Shown: positions 37,631-45,318 of the stretch, in pieces
Numbering within the stretch: the stretch's first letter is position 1
Layout of the letters: each line of letters starts with the position of its first letter
Assembly (NCBI GenBank): GCA_902524345.1
Contig: CABZCX010000002.1
Span: forward strand, 99,537-163,536
DNA length: 64,000 bases
Source: an uncultured Pelagibacteraceae bacterium
GTDB taxonomy: Bacteria > Pseudomonadota > Alphaproteobacteria > Pelagibacterales > Pelagibacteraceae
Direction: 5' to 3'
Notes under the pieces: model-generated
Database searches by the model: none
Told to the model about the DNA's origin: nothing
The model's input: the letters and a program-made list of their open reading frames with translations, nothing else
Position numbers and translations under genes: made by a program

Positions 37631-37656
37631 AACTTATAGCTTCTTTTTGATAAAAG

Positions 37657-37711
37657 TTTATTGGCCATAAAAATGAAATACTGGGGTTATTTGATTGATA
37701 CAGCCAATAAA
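37657..37711. terminator. Inverted repeat downstream of cspA, possible weak terminator
   Basis: TTTATTGGC (37657-37665) pairs perfectly with GCCAATAAA (37703-37711) over a 37-base loop, in the gap between cspA and the racemase gene on the minus strand. The long loop makes it a weak terminator candidate, though a mRNA-end or regulatory structure for cspA is possible. Confidence 0.35.
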
Positions 37712-37722
37712 ATTTGTGAAAA

Positions 37723-37929
37723 TTATGCAGTTTTTAAGTTAACTGCTGAAGGACCTTTGGGACCATCTTCAACATCGAAAGTCAAAGCTTGACCCTCATC
37801 TAAACCGTTCATGCCAGCATCTCTCACTGCTGAAACGTGAACAAATACATCTTTTTCTTTATCTTCTCGTTCAATAAAACCATAACCTTTAGTCGGATTG
37901 AACCATTTTACTTTACCTTGTAGACTCAT
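37723..37929 (-). CDS. cspA: Cold shock protein, CspA family
   Basis: A 68-residue single cold-shock domain that binds single-stranded RNA/DNA. RNP1 is [10 protein letters not shown] near residue 14 (the family KGFGFI form) and RNP2 is VFVHVSAV near 28. It is the usual length. The 110-base gap upstream would hold the promoter and 5' leader; a TTGACA occurs there on the minus strand, but no convincing -10 partner is evident. Confidence 0.95.
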   Translation of the reverse strand: MSLQGKVKWFNPTKGYGFIEREDKEKDVFVHVSAVRDAGMNGLDEGQALTFDVEDGPKGPSAVNLKTA

Positions 37930-38039
37930 ATTTTTACTTATTGTTATGTTAATTTATCACTTATAATTAAGTAATTGTGCCTTTCTTTAAAATTTTAAGT
38001 CTTTTGTCAACTAAATTGATCTAATTATTAGTTTAAATA

Positions 38040-38507
38040 TCAATCATTGCCAATTAGTTTTGTAAAATAAAGAGAATTTACGTCTTCTTTATAATGTGCA
38101 AAAGGTGCACAAGGCTGAAAGTTACAACTTTTAAATAACTTTCTTGCAGGCTCAAAAAATTCTCCAGAGCCTGTTTCAATACTAATTCTCAGAATATTTA
38201 GATTTTTTGCTTCATTGATTAAATGTTTTATTATCTTAATTCCGTTTCCTCTATGTCTAAAGTTATCGTGAACTCTTATTGACTTAAATTCACCATGATC
38301 TTTACTTAAAAATTTAAGTGCACCACATCCCATTAAGTTATTATTTTCCCATAGACTCCAAAATTTTATTGACGAAATCTTTAAACCAGGGATATCCAGA
38401 ACATGGGCACTTCCCTCTGGGGATGCAGCTCTTAGTTCTTTAAAATGTTTTATAAGAAGCTCATTTACTTCCGGATGATCAAAATTTCCTTCTATTGACT
38501 GTATCAT
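38040..38507 (-). CDS. GNAT family N-acetyltransferase
   Basis: A 155-residue acetyltransferase. The acetyl-CoA binding region is RVHDNFRHRGNGIKIIKHLI near residue 77 (R-x-x-G-x-G/A pattern as HRGNGI), followed by LRISIETGSGEFFEPARKLF near 107. Starts with a 4-base overlap into purK's stop, so it is made together with the purine genes purE-purK. The acceptor is unknown. Confidence 0.85.
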   Translation of the reverse strand: MIQSIEGNFDHPEVNELLIKHFKELRAASPEGSAHVLDIPGLKISSIKFWSLWENNNLMGCGALKFLSKDHGEFKSIRVHDNFRHRGNGIKIIKHLINEAKNLNILRISIETGSGEFFEPARKLFKSCNFQPCAPFAHYKEDVNSLYFTKLIGND

Positions 38508-39553
38508 TTTATCAAAGTAGTGATGTGTCCCATCTTCCTTTTAGCTTTAATTTCTTTTTTTAAATAATCAAAAAAAAATTCGTTTTCTCCCAAACTATTA
38601 TTTTTTCTATATTGCTCAATCTGACTTCCTATTAGATTAACCATCTTTGCATTATATAGTTTTTTTAACGAGACTTTTTTTAGAGAACAAACTGCTCTTA
38701 CATGATTTTCAAATTGGCTAACATTGTAAGCATTGATAGTGAGATGACCAGAATTATGTACTCTAGGGGCAATTTCGTTAACAAATAAATTTTCATTTCT
38801 ATCTATAAAAAATTCTACACAAAGAGTTCCTATAAACTTTAACTCTTCAGCAATATCCATAGCCCAATTTTTTGACTGATTAAAAATATTTTCACTTATA
38901 TCAGCAGGTATACTGGAGTATTTAAGTATTTGATCTTCATGAATATTTTCTATTGGTTCATAAATTTCATATTCGTTATTTCCAAATCTTGTAATAATCA
39001 CTGAAATTTCTTTTTTAAGTTTTACTAATTTTTCTAGTATGTAGCCTTTGGAAAAATCTATATTTAACGCATCCACTTCTTTAATTTCTTTAATAGGGTA
39101 TTGGCCTTTACCATCGTAACCCATAGTTGTTGTTTTTAAAATACCTGGAAGCAAATCTTTTAAAGAATCTAAGTCAGACTTTTTATCAACAGATGCATAT
39201 TGTGTGGTTCTAATATTAAGTTTATTTACAAAATCTTTTTCAGCTAACCTGTGTTGTATCAGTCTATTGATAGATGGTTTTGGTAATACAGGCTTTGTCT
39301 TATTGATTTCATTGAGAGTTTCAAATGGAATATTTTCAAATTCATATGTAGCGATATCTACCTTTTCAATAAATTCATTAATTTTTTCTTTTTCTTCGTA
39401 TTTACCACAAATAAACTCATCACAAAAATTTTTTGCTGGTGCATCTAAATCATCACAATAGATTACTGTTTTTACATTCAACTTTTGTGCAGCATTTGAA
39501 AGCATACTTCCGAGTTGACCACCACCGATAATGCCTAACTTTATCTCTGACAT
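38504..39553 (-). CDS. purK: N5-carboxyaminoimidazole ribonucleotide synthase PurK
   Basis: ATP-grasp enzyme of purine synthesis that carboxylates aminoimidazole ribonucleotide, 349 residues. N-terminal LGIIGGGQLGSMLSNAA, then the ATP-grasp region with LKTTTMGYDGKGQYPI near 138 and VNEIAPRVHNSGHLTI near 262 carrying the metal/ATP ligands. It is next to purE (five bases apart), its functional partner, and overlaps the GNAT gene. Confidence 0.95.
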   Translation of the reverse strand: MSEIKLGIIGGGQLGSMLSNAAQKLNVKTVIYCDDLDAPAKNFCDEFICGKYEEKEKINEFIEKVDIATYEFENIPFETLNEINKTKPVLPKPSINRLIQHRLAEKDFVNKLNIRTTQYASVDKKSDLDSLKDLLPGILKTTTMGYDGKGQYPIKEIKEVDALNIDFSKGYILEKLVKLKKEISVIITRFGNNEYEIYEPIENIHEDQILKYSSIPADISENIFNQSKNWAMDIAEELKFIGTLCVEFFIDRNENLFVNEIAPRVHNSGHLTINAYNVSQFENHVRAVCSLKKVSLKKLYNAKMVNLIGSQIEQYRKNNSLGENEFFFDYLKKEIKAKRKMGHITTLIK

Positions 39554-39558
39554 TAATC

Positions 39559-40050
39559 TTACTTAGGTCTTTTTTTTACAGATCTTGTTTGTGATACACG
39601 CCATTTTTCTAATCTCTTACTTACAATAGAATTATTATTTGCAATTATTGATGCAGCAAGTAATGCTGCGTTTATCGCTCCATCATTTCCTATAGCTAAT
39701 GTTCCTACTGGGATACCCTTAGGCATTTGAGCAATTGACAAAAGACTATCTAAGCCTTTAAGTTTTTTACTTTCAATTGGAACACCCAAAACAGGAATTG
39801 AAGTTAAAGCTGCAATCATTCCAGGTAAATGCGCAGATCCTCCTGCACCAGCAATTATAACACTAATATTATTTTTTTTTGCCTTACTTGAAAATTCATA
39901 CATTCTTTTAGGTGTTCTATGAGCTGAAATTATTTTAGTTTCAAATTTAACACCGAGAATTTTAAGTACTTTTGCTGCTAATTTCATTGTTTTATAGTCC
40001 GATTGACTACCCATCACCAATGCTACTTTTTGATTTTTGTTCTTTTTCAT
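39559..40050 (-). CDS. purE: N5-carboxyaminoimidazole ribonucleotide mutase PurE
   Basis: Converts N5-CAIR to CAIR in purine synthesis, 163 residues from the chosen start. Motifs are VALVMGSQSDYKTM near 8, the active-site ISAHRTPKRMYEF near 43, and IIAGAGGSAHLPGMIAALT near 65. The ATG at 40050 is chosen because the upstream in-frame ATG (40098) adds 16 residues not found in the family's compact N-terminus. Operon partner of purK. Confidence 0.93.
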   Translation of the reverse strand: MKKNKNQKVALVMGSQSDYKTMKLAAKVLKILGVKFETKIISAHRTPKRMYEFSSKAKKNNISVIIAGAGGSAHLPGMIAALTSIPVLGVPIESKKLKGLDSLLSIAQMPKGIPVGTLAIGNDGAINAALLAASIIANNNSIVSKRLEKWRVSQTRSVKKRPK

Positions 40051-40153
40051 CGAAAAATTTGAATATAATCTTATTTCAAAATTAAATAAAAATTTCAATA
40101 AAATAAATAAAACTAAAAAAAAGTGTTAATATCATTAATAATGTTTTCATAAA

Positions 40154-40309
40154 ATGAGCAATGATAAAGATTTTGATAATGCAAAAGAGTTAGACGATAT
40201 TTGTGATGAGTGTAAAAAGGAAGATGAGAGTGTTACTCAAAATTTAATTTTAACAGGATTTAAAATTTGCAAATCGTGCAGAGTTTCAAAAACAATTTTT
40301 CCGATTTAA
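40154..40309 (+). CDS. Small twin-CxxC (zinc-ribbon-like) protein, 51 residues
   Basis: A short ORF divergent from purE. It encodes an acidic N-terminal half and two CxxC pairs: ICDECKK (Cys17, Cys20) and ICKSCRVSK (Cys39, Cys42), 18 residues apart. This spacing suits a four-cysteine zinc or iron site. The codon use looks like neighbouring genes, and the frame is free of other explanations except a 4-base overlap with the next gene's stop. No family recognised. Confidence 0.65.
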   Translation: MSNDKDFDNAKELDDICDECKKEDESVTQNLILTGFKICKSCRVSKTIFPI

Positions 40310-40848
40310 ATACTGTTTACCGGTAAAGCATTCATTCTACTCATTACAAAAGAAATAGATAAGAAGACAATAATTAAAAAAGACAAGAACACAATTCCAA
40401 AAGATTTTAAATTTGATTTAAAATTTAAAATTTGTCTTGTTGAGATAATTAGCGCAGCAAAAATCCAAAATTGAGTGATAAAAATTATTGGTATCATTAA
40501 CTCAGGAGTAACAGCAAAGAATCTCAGTAGACCAGGAGCGTGAGCAAATCCAACAAAAGTTAACACTTTTTTAAAAGAGACTTTTGTTTGTTTATCAGGA
40601 AATATCTTCACTCCCAAAACATAAATTAAAATTGCCCAAATAAACCAAGTCAAAATTGCTGTTAGTCCTGACATCCCAATAGCTGTTTTGATGACTGTAT
40701 TTGCAGCTACAGCACCCGCTACTCCATCTAAGATCATAATTAATCCAGCAAAATAAATAGAGGCTTCACCAAAATTTCTACCATCTGTATAAAGAGACTT
40801 GTCTAGTTTAATAGACTTAAAGATAATATTTAAAAACTCTCCAAACAT
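40306..40848 (-). CDS. Yip1-domain membrane protein
   Basis: A 180-residue inner-membrane protein with about five helices arranged as in Yip1/DUF1282-type proteins. The soluble start (FGEFLNIIFKSIKLDKSLY) is followed by helices near 30-50, 60-77, 95-112, 118-138 and 150-170. Family members occur beside lipid or envelope genes, but their function is undefined. A 34-residue single-helix ORF ends at the base just before this ATG. Confidence 0.7.
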   Translation of the reverse strand: MFGEFLNIIFKSIKLDKSLYTDGRNFGEASIYFAGLIMILDGVAGAVAANTVIKTAIGMSGLTAILTWFIWAILIYVLGVKIFPDKQTKVSFKKVLTFVGFAHAPGLLRFFAVTPELMIPIIFITQFWIFAALIISTRQILNFKSNLKSFGIVFLSFLIIVFLSISFVMSRMNALPVNSI

Positions 40849-40953
40849 TTAATTTTTTTTATTTTTTTGCTCTTTGTATGAAACAATCAATGGAAAGACT
40901 ATTAAAGCAATAATTATGATAATGCAAATTCCAATTAAAAAACCTTTAGACAT
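40849..40953 (-). CDS. Small single-helix membrane protein, 34 residues
   Basis: An ORF whose stop abuts the Yip1-domain ATG. It encodes MSKGFLIG, then a hydrophobic run of about 17 residues rich in Ile/Leu/Val, and a Lys/Asn-rich tail (YKEQKNKKN). This is a textbook bitopic small membrane protein pattern. No clear Shine-Dalgarno is present. It is likely co-expressed with the Yip1-domain protein, and no function is recognised. Confidence 0.55.
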   Translation of the reverse strand: MSKGFLIGICIIIIIALIVFPLIVSYKEQKNKKN

Positions 40954-40988
40954 TTAGATTAAAAGTAATCTAGCTCTTTTAAAAACTA

Positions 40989-42347
40989 TTAACCTGAAAC
41001 CACCTCTCTTGTATTTGCATTAAAAGACTCTTTGAATGGTATATCAACTATAACTGCATCTACTGGCTGACCTGGACTATTTGAATATTTTTCTGGTAAA
41101 TGAACTTTATATTTGGTTCCAACTTTTCCCTTCGGAAATCCATTAGCATTTAAAGTTCCATCAAAAGGAACATAACCCATTGCAATATTAGTCTTTTTTT
41201 CAGGATGCCACCAGGGAGAGGTAATAAATCCAACTGGTTCACCACCATCTTCATTTGAGATCAACCAAAAATCAGGTGCATAATCTTCTATTGGTTTTCC
41301 CCCCAATTCCAAACCAACTAACTGCAGTTTGTAAGGTTTCTTTCCTGCTTGTATTTCTGACTTCATTTTTTCTAAAACTTCTTTACCAACATAGTCGGTT
41401 TTTTTATTCCATTCTCCTTTGCCAGATAAAGAAACTTGATAACCGAGATTACATTGAAAAGGATTATGCTGTTGATCCATGTCTTGTCCCCAAGAAAGTA
41501 TGCCTGCTTGGATTCTTCTATGGTGAGCTGGAGCAATAACCATCAAATTATGTTTTTCGCCAGCTTTTAGAACAGCGTTCCACATATCATCCGCGTATAG
41601 TGTTGCATTTCTTAAATAAATCTCATACCCAGCTTCTCCAGAGAAACCAGATTGTGAAATTACACAACTTCTTCCTCCTATTTTTGCCTCAGCTAATCCG
41701 TAAAAAGGCATATTATCCAAATCAAACTGATCACCACAAAGATCTTTCATTAAAGCTTTAGATTTAGGACCTTGTATTTGAACTGGGCAATGGTCAGTTT
41801 CTTCAATTTTACAATTAAATCTTCCATCAGCGTTTACCCCTTGTAGATACATTCCAATGTCTGAGTCTGATAGAGAAAACCAGAATTCATCTTCTGAAAT
41901 TCTTAAAAGAATTGGATCATTTAAAACTCCACCATAGGCATTACATAAAATTACATATCTTGCTCTCATTGGTGAAATTTTCGTTGCATCTCTGGTTATT
42001 ACATAGTCTACAAATTTTTCTGCATCTGGACCTTTAACTCTTATTTGTCTTTCGACAGCAACGTTCCACATTGTGACATGGTTTACGATTGCATCGTATT
42101 CAACCATTGCACCACCATCTTCAGGTTTAACATACCCTCTTGGATGATAAATTCGATTGTATACTGTTGCCCTCCAACATCCTGCTTGCATAGATAAATG
42201 CCAATAAGGTGATTTTCTAACTCTTGTAGAAATTAACATTTCAACTTTTGTAGGACCACTTTGCCTTAAGTTATAAGGGACTTCTCTATCAGACTGATCG
42301 ACTGATGTAGCATGCTTTAATTTTGTATAATCAAACTCTTTAGACAT
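40989..42347 (-). CDS. GcvT-family tetrahydrofolate-dependent methyltransferase (LigM/DmdA-like)
   Basis: A 452-residue aminomethyltransferase-fold protein that moves a methyl or one-carbon group to tetrahydrofolate. Landmarks are the start of the fold MVEYDAIVNHVTMWNVAVERQ near 82 (as VNHVTMWNVAVERQIRVKGPD), DPILLRISEDEFWFSLSDSD near 144, the folate-site stretch SQSGFSGEAGYEIYLRNA near 222, and the C-terminal barrel from about 330. The length fits LigM-type O-demethylases (about 470) better than DmdA (about 370) or glycine-cleavage T protein. A MetF-like gene precedes it with an 8-base overlap, so the methyl-THF is probably oxidised directly. The methyl donor is unknown. Confidence 0.8.
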   Translation of the reverse strand: MSKEFDYTKLKHATSVDQSDREVPYNLRQSGPTKVEMLISTRVRKSPYWHLSMQAGCWRATVYNRIYHPRGYVKPEDGGAMVEYDAIVNHVTMWNVAVERQIRVKGPDAEKFVDYVITRDATKISPMRARYVILCNAYGGVLNDPILLRISEDEFWFSLSDSDIGMYLQGVNADGRFNCKIEETDHCPVQIQGPKSKALMKDLCGDQFDLDNMPFYGLAEAKIGGRSCVISQSGFSGEAGYEIYLRNATLYADDMWNAVLKAGEKHNLMVIAPAHHRRIQAGILSWGQDMDQQHNPFQCNLGYQVSLSGKGEWNKKTDYVGKEVLEKMKSEIQAGKKPYKLQLVGLELGGKPIEDYAPDFWLISNEDGGEPVGFITSPWWHPEKKTNIAMGYVPFDGTLNANGFPKGKVGTKYKVHLPEKYSNSPGQPVDAVIVDIPFKESFNANTREVVSG

Positions 42348-43068
42348 ATTTGTTCTCCTTCAACCACTTGTTAGTTTCCGTCAAGCCGCCGAATGTATAA
42401 ATGTGAAAAAAATCAGTATGAGATTTAATTTTCCCAATTAAATCATTAGGGTCTTTAGGTCTTAATAAATCTAATGCCTTGCTAAAATTAGATTTAAGAA
42501 AATTTAAGGAATTTTTTGCTCCAACGATATTTGCAAATTTTATTAGGCTTGAAATCTTTAGAGGCCCAGTAATTCCTACATGCACTGGCACACTTTGTTT
42601 TGAAATAAAATCTATAATAGGATGAGGATCTAGCAACCATTGCGTTACTATATAATCAGCATAAGGTTTTTTATCTATCATAGCTTTTTTTAAATCTGAG
42701 TCGGATATATCAGGACTCCCCTCCGGGTGTCCAGCAATTCCTATTGTCATCTTCTCAAAATAACCAGTCTCCAAAAGTTGGAAGGAGCTATCGAATTTTC
42801 CCATCGGCTCTCTACCACCTCCGATTACTAGCACTTGCTTAACGCCCCCATCTTTACATCTTGAAACATAATCTTTTAGCTGTTTTTCATCTTGCATTGA
42901 TCGAGCAGGAAAATGAGGAACTGGGTTAAAGCCTTTTTTAACCAAATCAACTGCTTGTTGAGCTGTTTCTTTGTAGTCACCACCAGGCAACATTGTGATA
43001 TAAACATCACTAACTTTTGGTACAGTACTTAGGTCGGTTTTGGGACTTATTTCAAGAGAAAATTTCAT
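42340..43068 (-). CDS. Methylenetetrahydrofolate reductase-like protein (MetF family)
   Basis: A 242-residue TIM-barrel protein of the MTHFR family, shorter than classical MetF (about 290-300). Family blocks are FSLEISPK at the start, PHFPARSM near 53, and IGIAGHPEGSPD near 112, which correspond to MetF's flavin and folate pocket. It overlaps the GcvT-family gene by eight bases. In demethylation clusters MetF runs in the oxidative direction, turning methyl-THF into methylene-THF. The truncated length may mean a specialised, rather than methionine-biosynthetic, enzyme. Confidence 0.78.
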   Translation of the reverse strand: MKFSLEISPKTDLSTVPKVSDVYITMLPGGDYKETAQQAVDLVKKGFNPVPHFPARSMQDEKQLKDYVSRCKDGGVKQVLVIGGGREPMGKFDSSFQLLETGYFEKMTIGIAGHPEGSPDISDSDLKKAMIDKKPYADYIVTQWLLDPHPIIDFISKQSVPVHVGITGPLKISSLIKFANIVGAKNSLNFLKSNFSKALDLLRPKDPNDLIGKIKSHTDFFHIYTFGGLTETNKWLKENKYV

Positions 43069-43097
43069 AATTAGATAATTATATCTTTTGAAAACAC

Positions 43098-43126
43098 TGT
43101 CAAAGAAATTTATCCTATAATATAAT
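43098..43126 (+). promoter_or_regulatory. Possible promoter placing transcription start at the methyltransferase ATG
   Basis: TGTCAA (43098-43103) and TATAAT (43121-43126) are 17 bases apart; a second TATAAT overlaps at 43116. A start six or seven bases past either -10 would fall at or within a few bases of the ATG at 43133, giving a nearly leaderless mRNA with no ribosome site. Confidence 0.4.
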
Positions 43127-43132
43127 TATCTG

Positions 43133-43759
43133 ATGGCACAAAAAGATGTAGGAAACAAAGTACCAATTTATAAATTAAAAACCACAAAAGAGGTAATGGA
43201 TTACTATGATGATTGGGGTAAGAATGACAAATATAACAAAGATATGGTTAATTGGAATTATACAGGACCAAAAGAAACCGTTAATACTTTCTTAAAATAT
43301 GAGAAAAATAAAGATGCTTTGATTTTTGATGCTGGCTGTGGAACTGGTTTAGTAGGCTTAGAATTAAAAAAATTTGGTTTCAAAAACTTTCATGGTGCAG
43401 ATTTATCTCAAAAACTATTGAGTACCATTCCATCAAATTTATATAAAAAGCTGTTCAAGTCCGATTTAAACCAATCAATAAATTTAGAAGATAACACTTA
43501 CGATGCAATTTTTTGTGTTGGCACTTTTACTTTTGGCCATGTAAAACCAAATGCCTTGGACGAATTTATAAGAATAACTAAAAAAGGTGGTTTAATTTGT
43601 TTTACTATTAATGAGGGTATATACAAAGATTATGGATTTGATAAAAAAATACAAGAATTAAATAAAACAAATCTTTGGAGTGAAATAGAGTTTTTTAAAT
43701 CTGATTACATTGCAAGTAAAGATGTCAATGCTTGGTTAGGTTTGTATAAAGTAAAATAA
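43133..43759 (+). CDS. Class I SAM-dependent methyltransferase
   Basis: A 208-residue Rossmann-fold methyltransferase. Motif I is LIFDAGCGTGLVGLEL near 63, motif II-like NFHGADLSQKLL near 84, and motif IV-like YDAIFCVGTFTFGHV near 123. The acceptor is not predictable. Its stop is overlapped by the next gene's ATG (TAATGA arrangement), placing it at the head of a tightly packed three-gene set with a CysC-like kinase and a nucleotidyltransferase. No Shine-Dalgarno is visible. Confidence 0.85.
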   Translation: MAQKDVGNKVPIYKLKTTKEVMDYYDDWGKNDKYNKDMVNWNYTGPKETVNTFLKYEKNKDALIFDAGCGTGLVGLELKKFGFKNFHGADLSQKLLSTIPSNLYKKLFKSDLNQSINLEDNTYDAIFCVGTFTFGHVKPNALDEFIRITKKGGLICFTINEGIYKDYGFDKKIQELNKTNLWSEIEFFKSDYIASKDVNAWLGLYKVK

Positions 43760-44166
43760 TGAAAATTATATTAATAATGGGTTTGCCTGGTGCGGGCAAA
43801 ACAACTTTAGCTTCTCATCTAGTGCCTCTGTTAAAAGCCAAATGGCTTAATGCAGATGAAGTAAGGAAAGAAGCAAATGATTGGGATTTTTCTGCAGAAG
43901 GGAGAACTAGGCAAGCAAAAAGAATGTGGAGTAAAGCTGAGGAATATAAAAGTCAAGGATATCATGTAGTTGCAGATTTTGTTTGTCCGACACCCGAAGC
44001 AAGAAGTTTATTTCCTGCAGATTATATAATTTGGGTAGACACTATAAACGCAGGTAGATTTGATGATACAAATAAGATGTTTGTAAAACCTGACAAGTAT
44101 GACTTCCATGTGACAACACAAGATGCTAAAAATTGGTCATTAGAAATATTTGAGAAATTAAAATAA
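43759..44166 (+). CDS. Short CysC-like (adenylylsulfate kinase-family) kinase
   Basis: P-loop kinase of 135 residues against about 180-200 for true CysC. Walker A is MGLPGAGKTTLA near residue 6, followed by WLNADEVRKEAND near 29 and DFVCPTPEARSLF near 73, which corresponds to CysC's substrate region, and GRFDDTNKMF near 94. It may phosphorylate APS or another hydroxylated or nucleotide substrate. The stop and next start overlap (TAATG), coupling it to the nucleotidyltransferase. No ATP sulfurylase is nearby. Confidence 0.8.
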   Translation: MKIILIMGLPGAGKTTLASHLVPLLKAKWLNADEVRKEANDWDFSAEGRTRQAKRMWSKAEEYKSQGYHVVADFVCPTPEARSLFPADYIIWVDTINAGRFDDTNKMFVKPDKYDFHVTTQDAKNWSLEIFEKLK

Positions 44167-44540
44167 TGTCTTATCAATGGGATAATAAAAAACCTACTGC
44201 GCAAATGCTTGGAAGATGGCAACCATTTCATGATGGACATTATAATTTATTTAAAGAAATAATTAAAAAAACTGGTCAAGTTTGTATTCAAATAAGAGAC
44301 GTTCAAGGAGTGGACGATAACCCCTTTGATTTTGAAACAGTCAAAAAAAGTATTGAGGATAGACTTAATCCAGAATTTGAGGGACGTTTTAAAATTATGA
44401 TAGTACCCAATATAACTAATATTTGTTACGGTAGAGGCGTAGGTTATAAAATTGAAGAAATTGAATTATCAAAAGAAATTCAGGAAATCTCAGCAACAAA
44501 AATTCGAGCCCAAATGAGAAAAGAAGGTAAACTTAAATAA
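44166..44540 (+). CDS. Small nucleotidyltransferase (cytidylyltransferase-like)
   Basis: A 124-residue nucleotidyltransferase-fold protein. The nucleotide-binding HxGH motif is GRWQPFHDGHYNLF near residue 16, and the second motif ISATKIRAQM near 110 is the ISSTxIR equivalent. It transfers a nucleotide to a small phosphorylated compound, as in NMN, pantetheine-phosphate or glycerol-phosphate nucleotidyltransferases, but the substrate is not known. It follows the CysC-like kinase with a one-base overlap; the kinase product may be its substrate. Confidence 0.82.
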   Translation: MSYQWDNKKPTAQMLGRWQPFHDGHYNLFKEIIKKTGQVCIQIRDVQGVDDNPFDFETVKKSIEDRLNPEFEGRFKIMIVPNITNICYGRGVGYKIEEIELSKEIQEISATKIRAQMRKEGKLK

Positions 44541-44546
44541 AACTAT

Positions 44547-45317
44547 ATGAGCATTAAGGTTATTAACCAAAAAGATATTTCAAGAATAATAATAAATGAT
44601 CCTAAAACTTATAACTCACTATCATTCAAAAATTTAACAGATTTGATAAAAATAATTGAAAAATTAGATAAAGATAATAATACTAAAGTTATAATAATTG
44701 AGGGAGCAGGCAAAGGTTTTAGTGCAGGACATAACTTAAAAGAAGTTCAAGGTTTAAATAAAAAGCAAAAGTATCAGAGATTATTTAACTTGTGCTCAAA
44801 ACTCATGCTATTGATTGTTGAGGGAAGAAAACCTGTTATCGCTAAAGTTCATGGGGCTGCATATGCTGCTGGATGTCAGTTAGTTGCAAGTTGTGATTTA
44901 GCTTTTAGTTCTAGAGATGCATTGTTCTCAACGCCAGGCGTGAACATTGGTTTGTTTTGTAGTACTCCTATGGTTGCAGTAAGCAGAAAAATAAATAGAA
45001 AACCAATGATGAAAATGTTATTAACTGGCGAACCGATTTCAGCAAAATATGCAAAGGAAATTGGATTAATTAATGACTTTTATCCAAAATCAAAACTTGA
45101 TAATGAAGTTTTAAAGATTGCAAAAAAAATCGCATCAAAATCAAATCTGACAATTAAAATAGGTAAACAAACATTTTACAAGCAATTAGAAATGCCATTA
45201 AGAAAAGCTTATGCATACACTAGTAGAATGATGACAAAAAACATGATGGCAATGGATGCAAAAGAGGGAATTGCAGCATTTCTTGAAAAAAGAAGACCTG
45301 TTTGGAAAAATAAATAA
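44547..45317 (+). CDS. Enoyl-CoA hydratase/isomerase family protein
   Basis: Crotonase-fold enzyme of 256 residues. The oxyanion-hole segments are GKGFSAGHNLKEV near 55 and HGAAYAAGCQLVASCDLAF near 104. The usual catalytic glutamates of hydratases are not obvious at the expected positions (FSTPGVNIGLFCSTPM), so it could be an isomerase, hydrolase or other crotonase. It begins six bases after the nucleotidyltransferase, and a CoA-binding protein follows directly. Confidence 0.85.
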   Translation: MSIKVINQKDISRIIINDPKTYNSLSFKNLTDLIKIIEKLDKDNNTKVIIIEGAGKGFSAGHNLKEVQGLNKKQKYQRLFNLCSKLMLLIVEGRKPVIAKVHGAAYAAGCQLVASCDLAFSSRDALFSTPGVNIGLFCSTPMVAVSRKINRKPMMKMLLTGEPISAKYAKEIGLINDFYPKSKLDNEVLKIAKKIASKSNLTIKIGKQTFYKQLEMPLRKAYAYTSRMMTKNMMAMDAKEGIAAFLEKRRPVWKNK

Positions 45318-45318
45318 T

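Noticed and set aside
37673..37795. Plus-strand 39-codon ORF (starts MKYWGYLIDTANK) overlapping the cspA 3' end
   Set aside because: Most of it lies antisense to the conserved end of cspA, so its second half is a mirror of that gene. No ribosome site or further support was seen.
37930..38039. TTGACA upstream of cspA as a promoter
   Set aside because: No -10-like hexamer occurs at 16-18 bases on the same strand.
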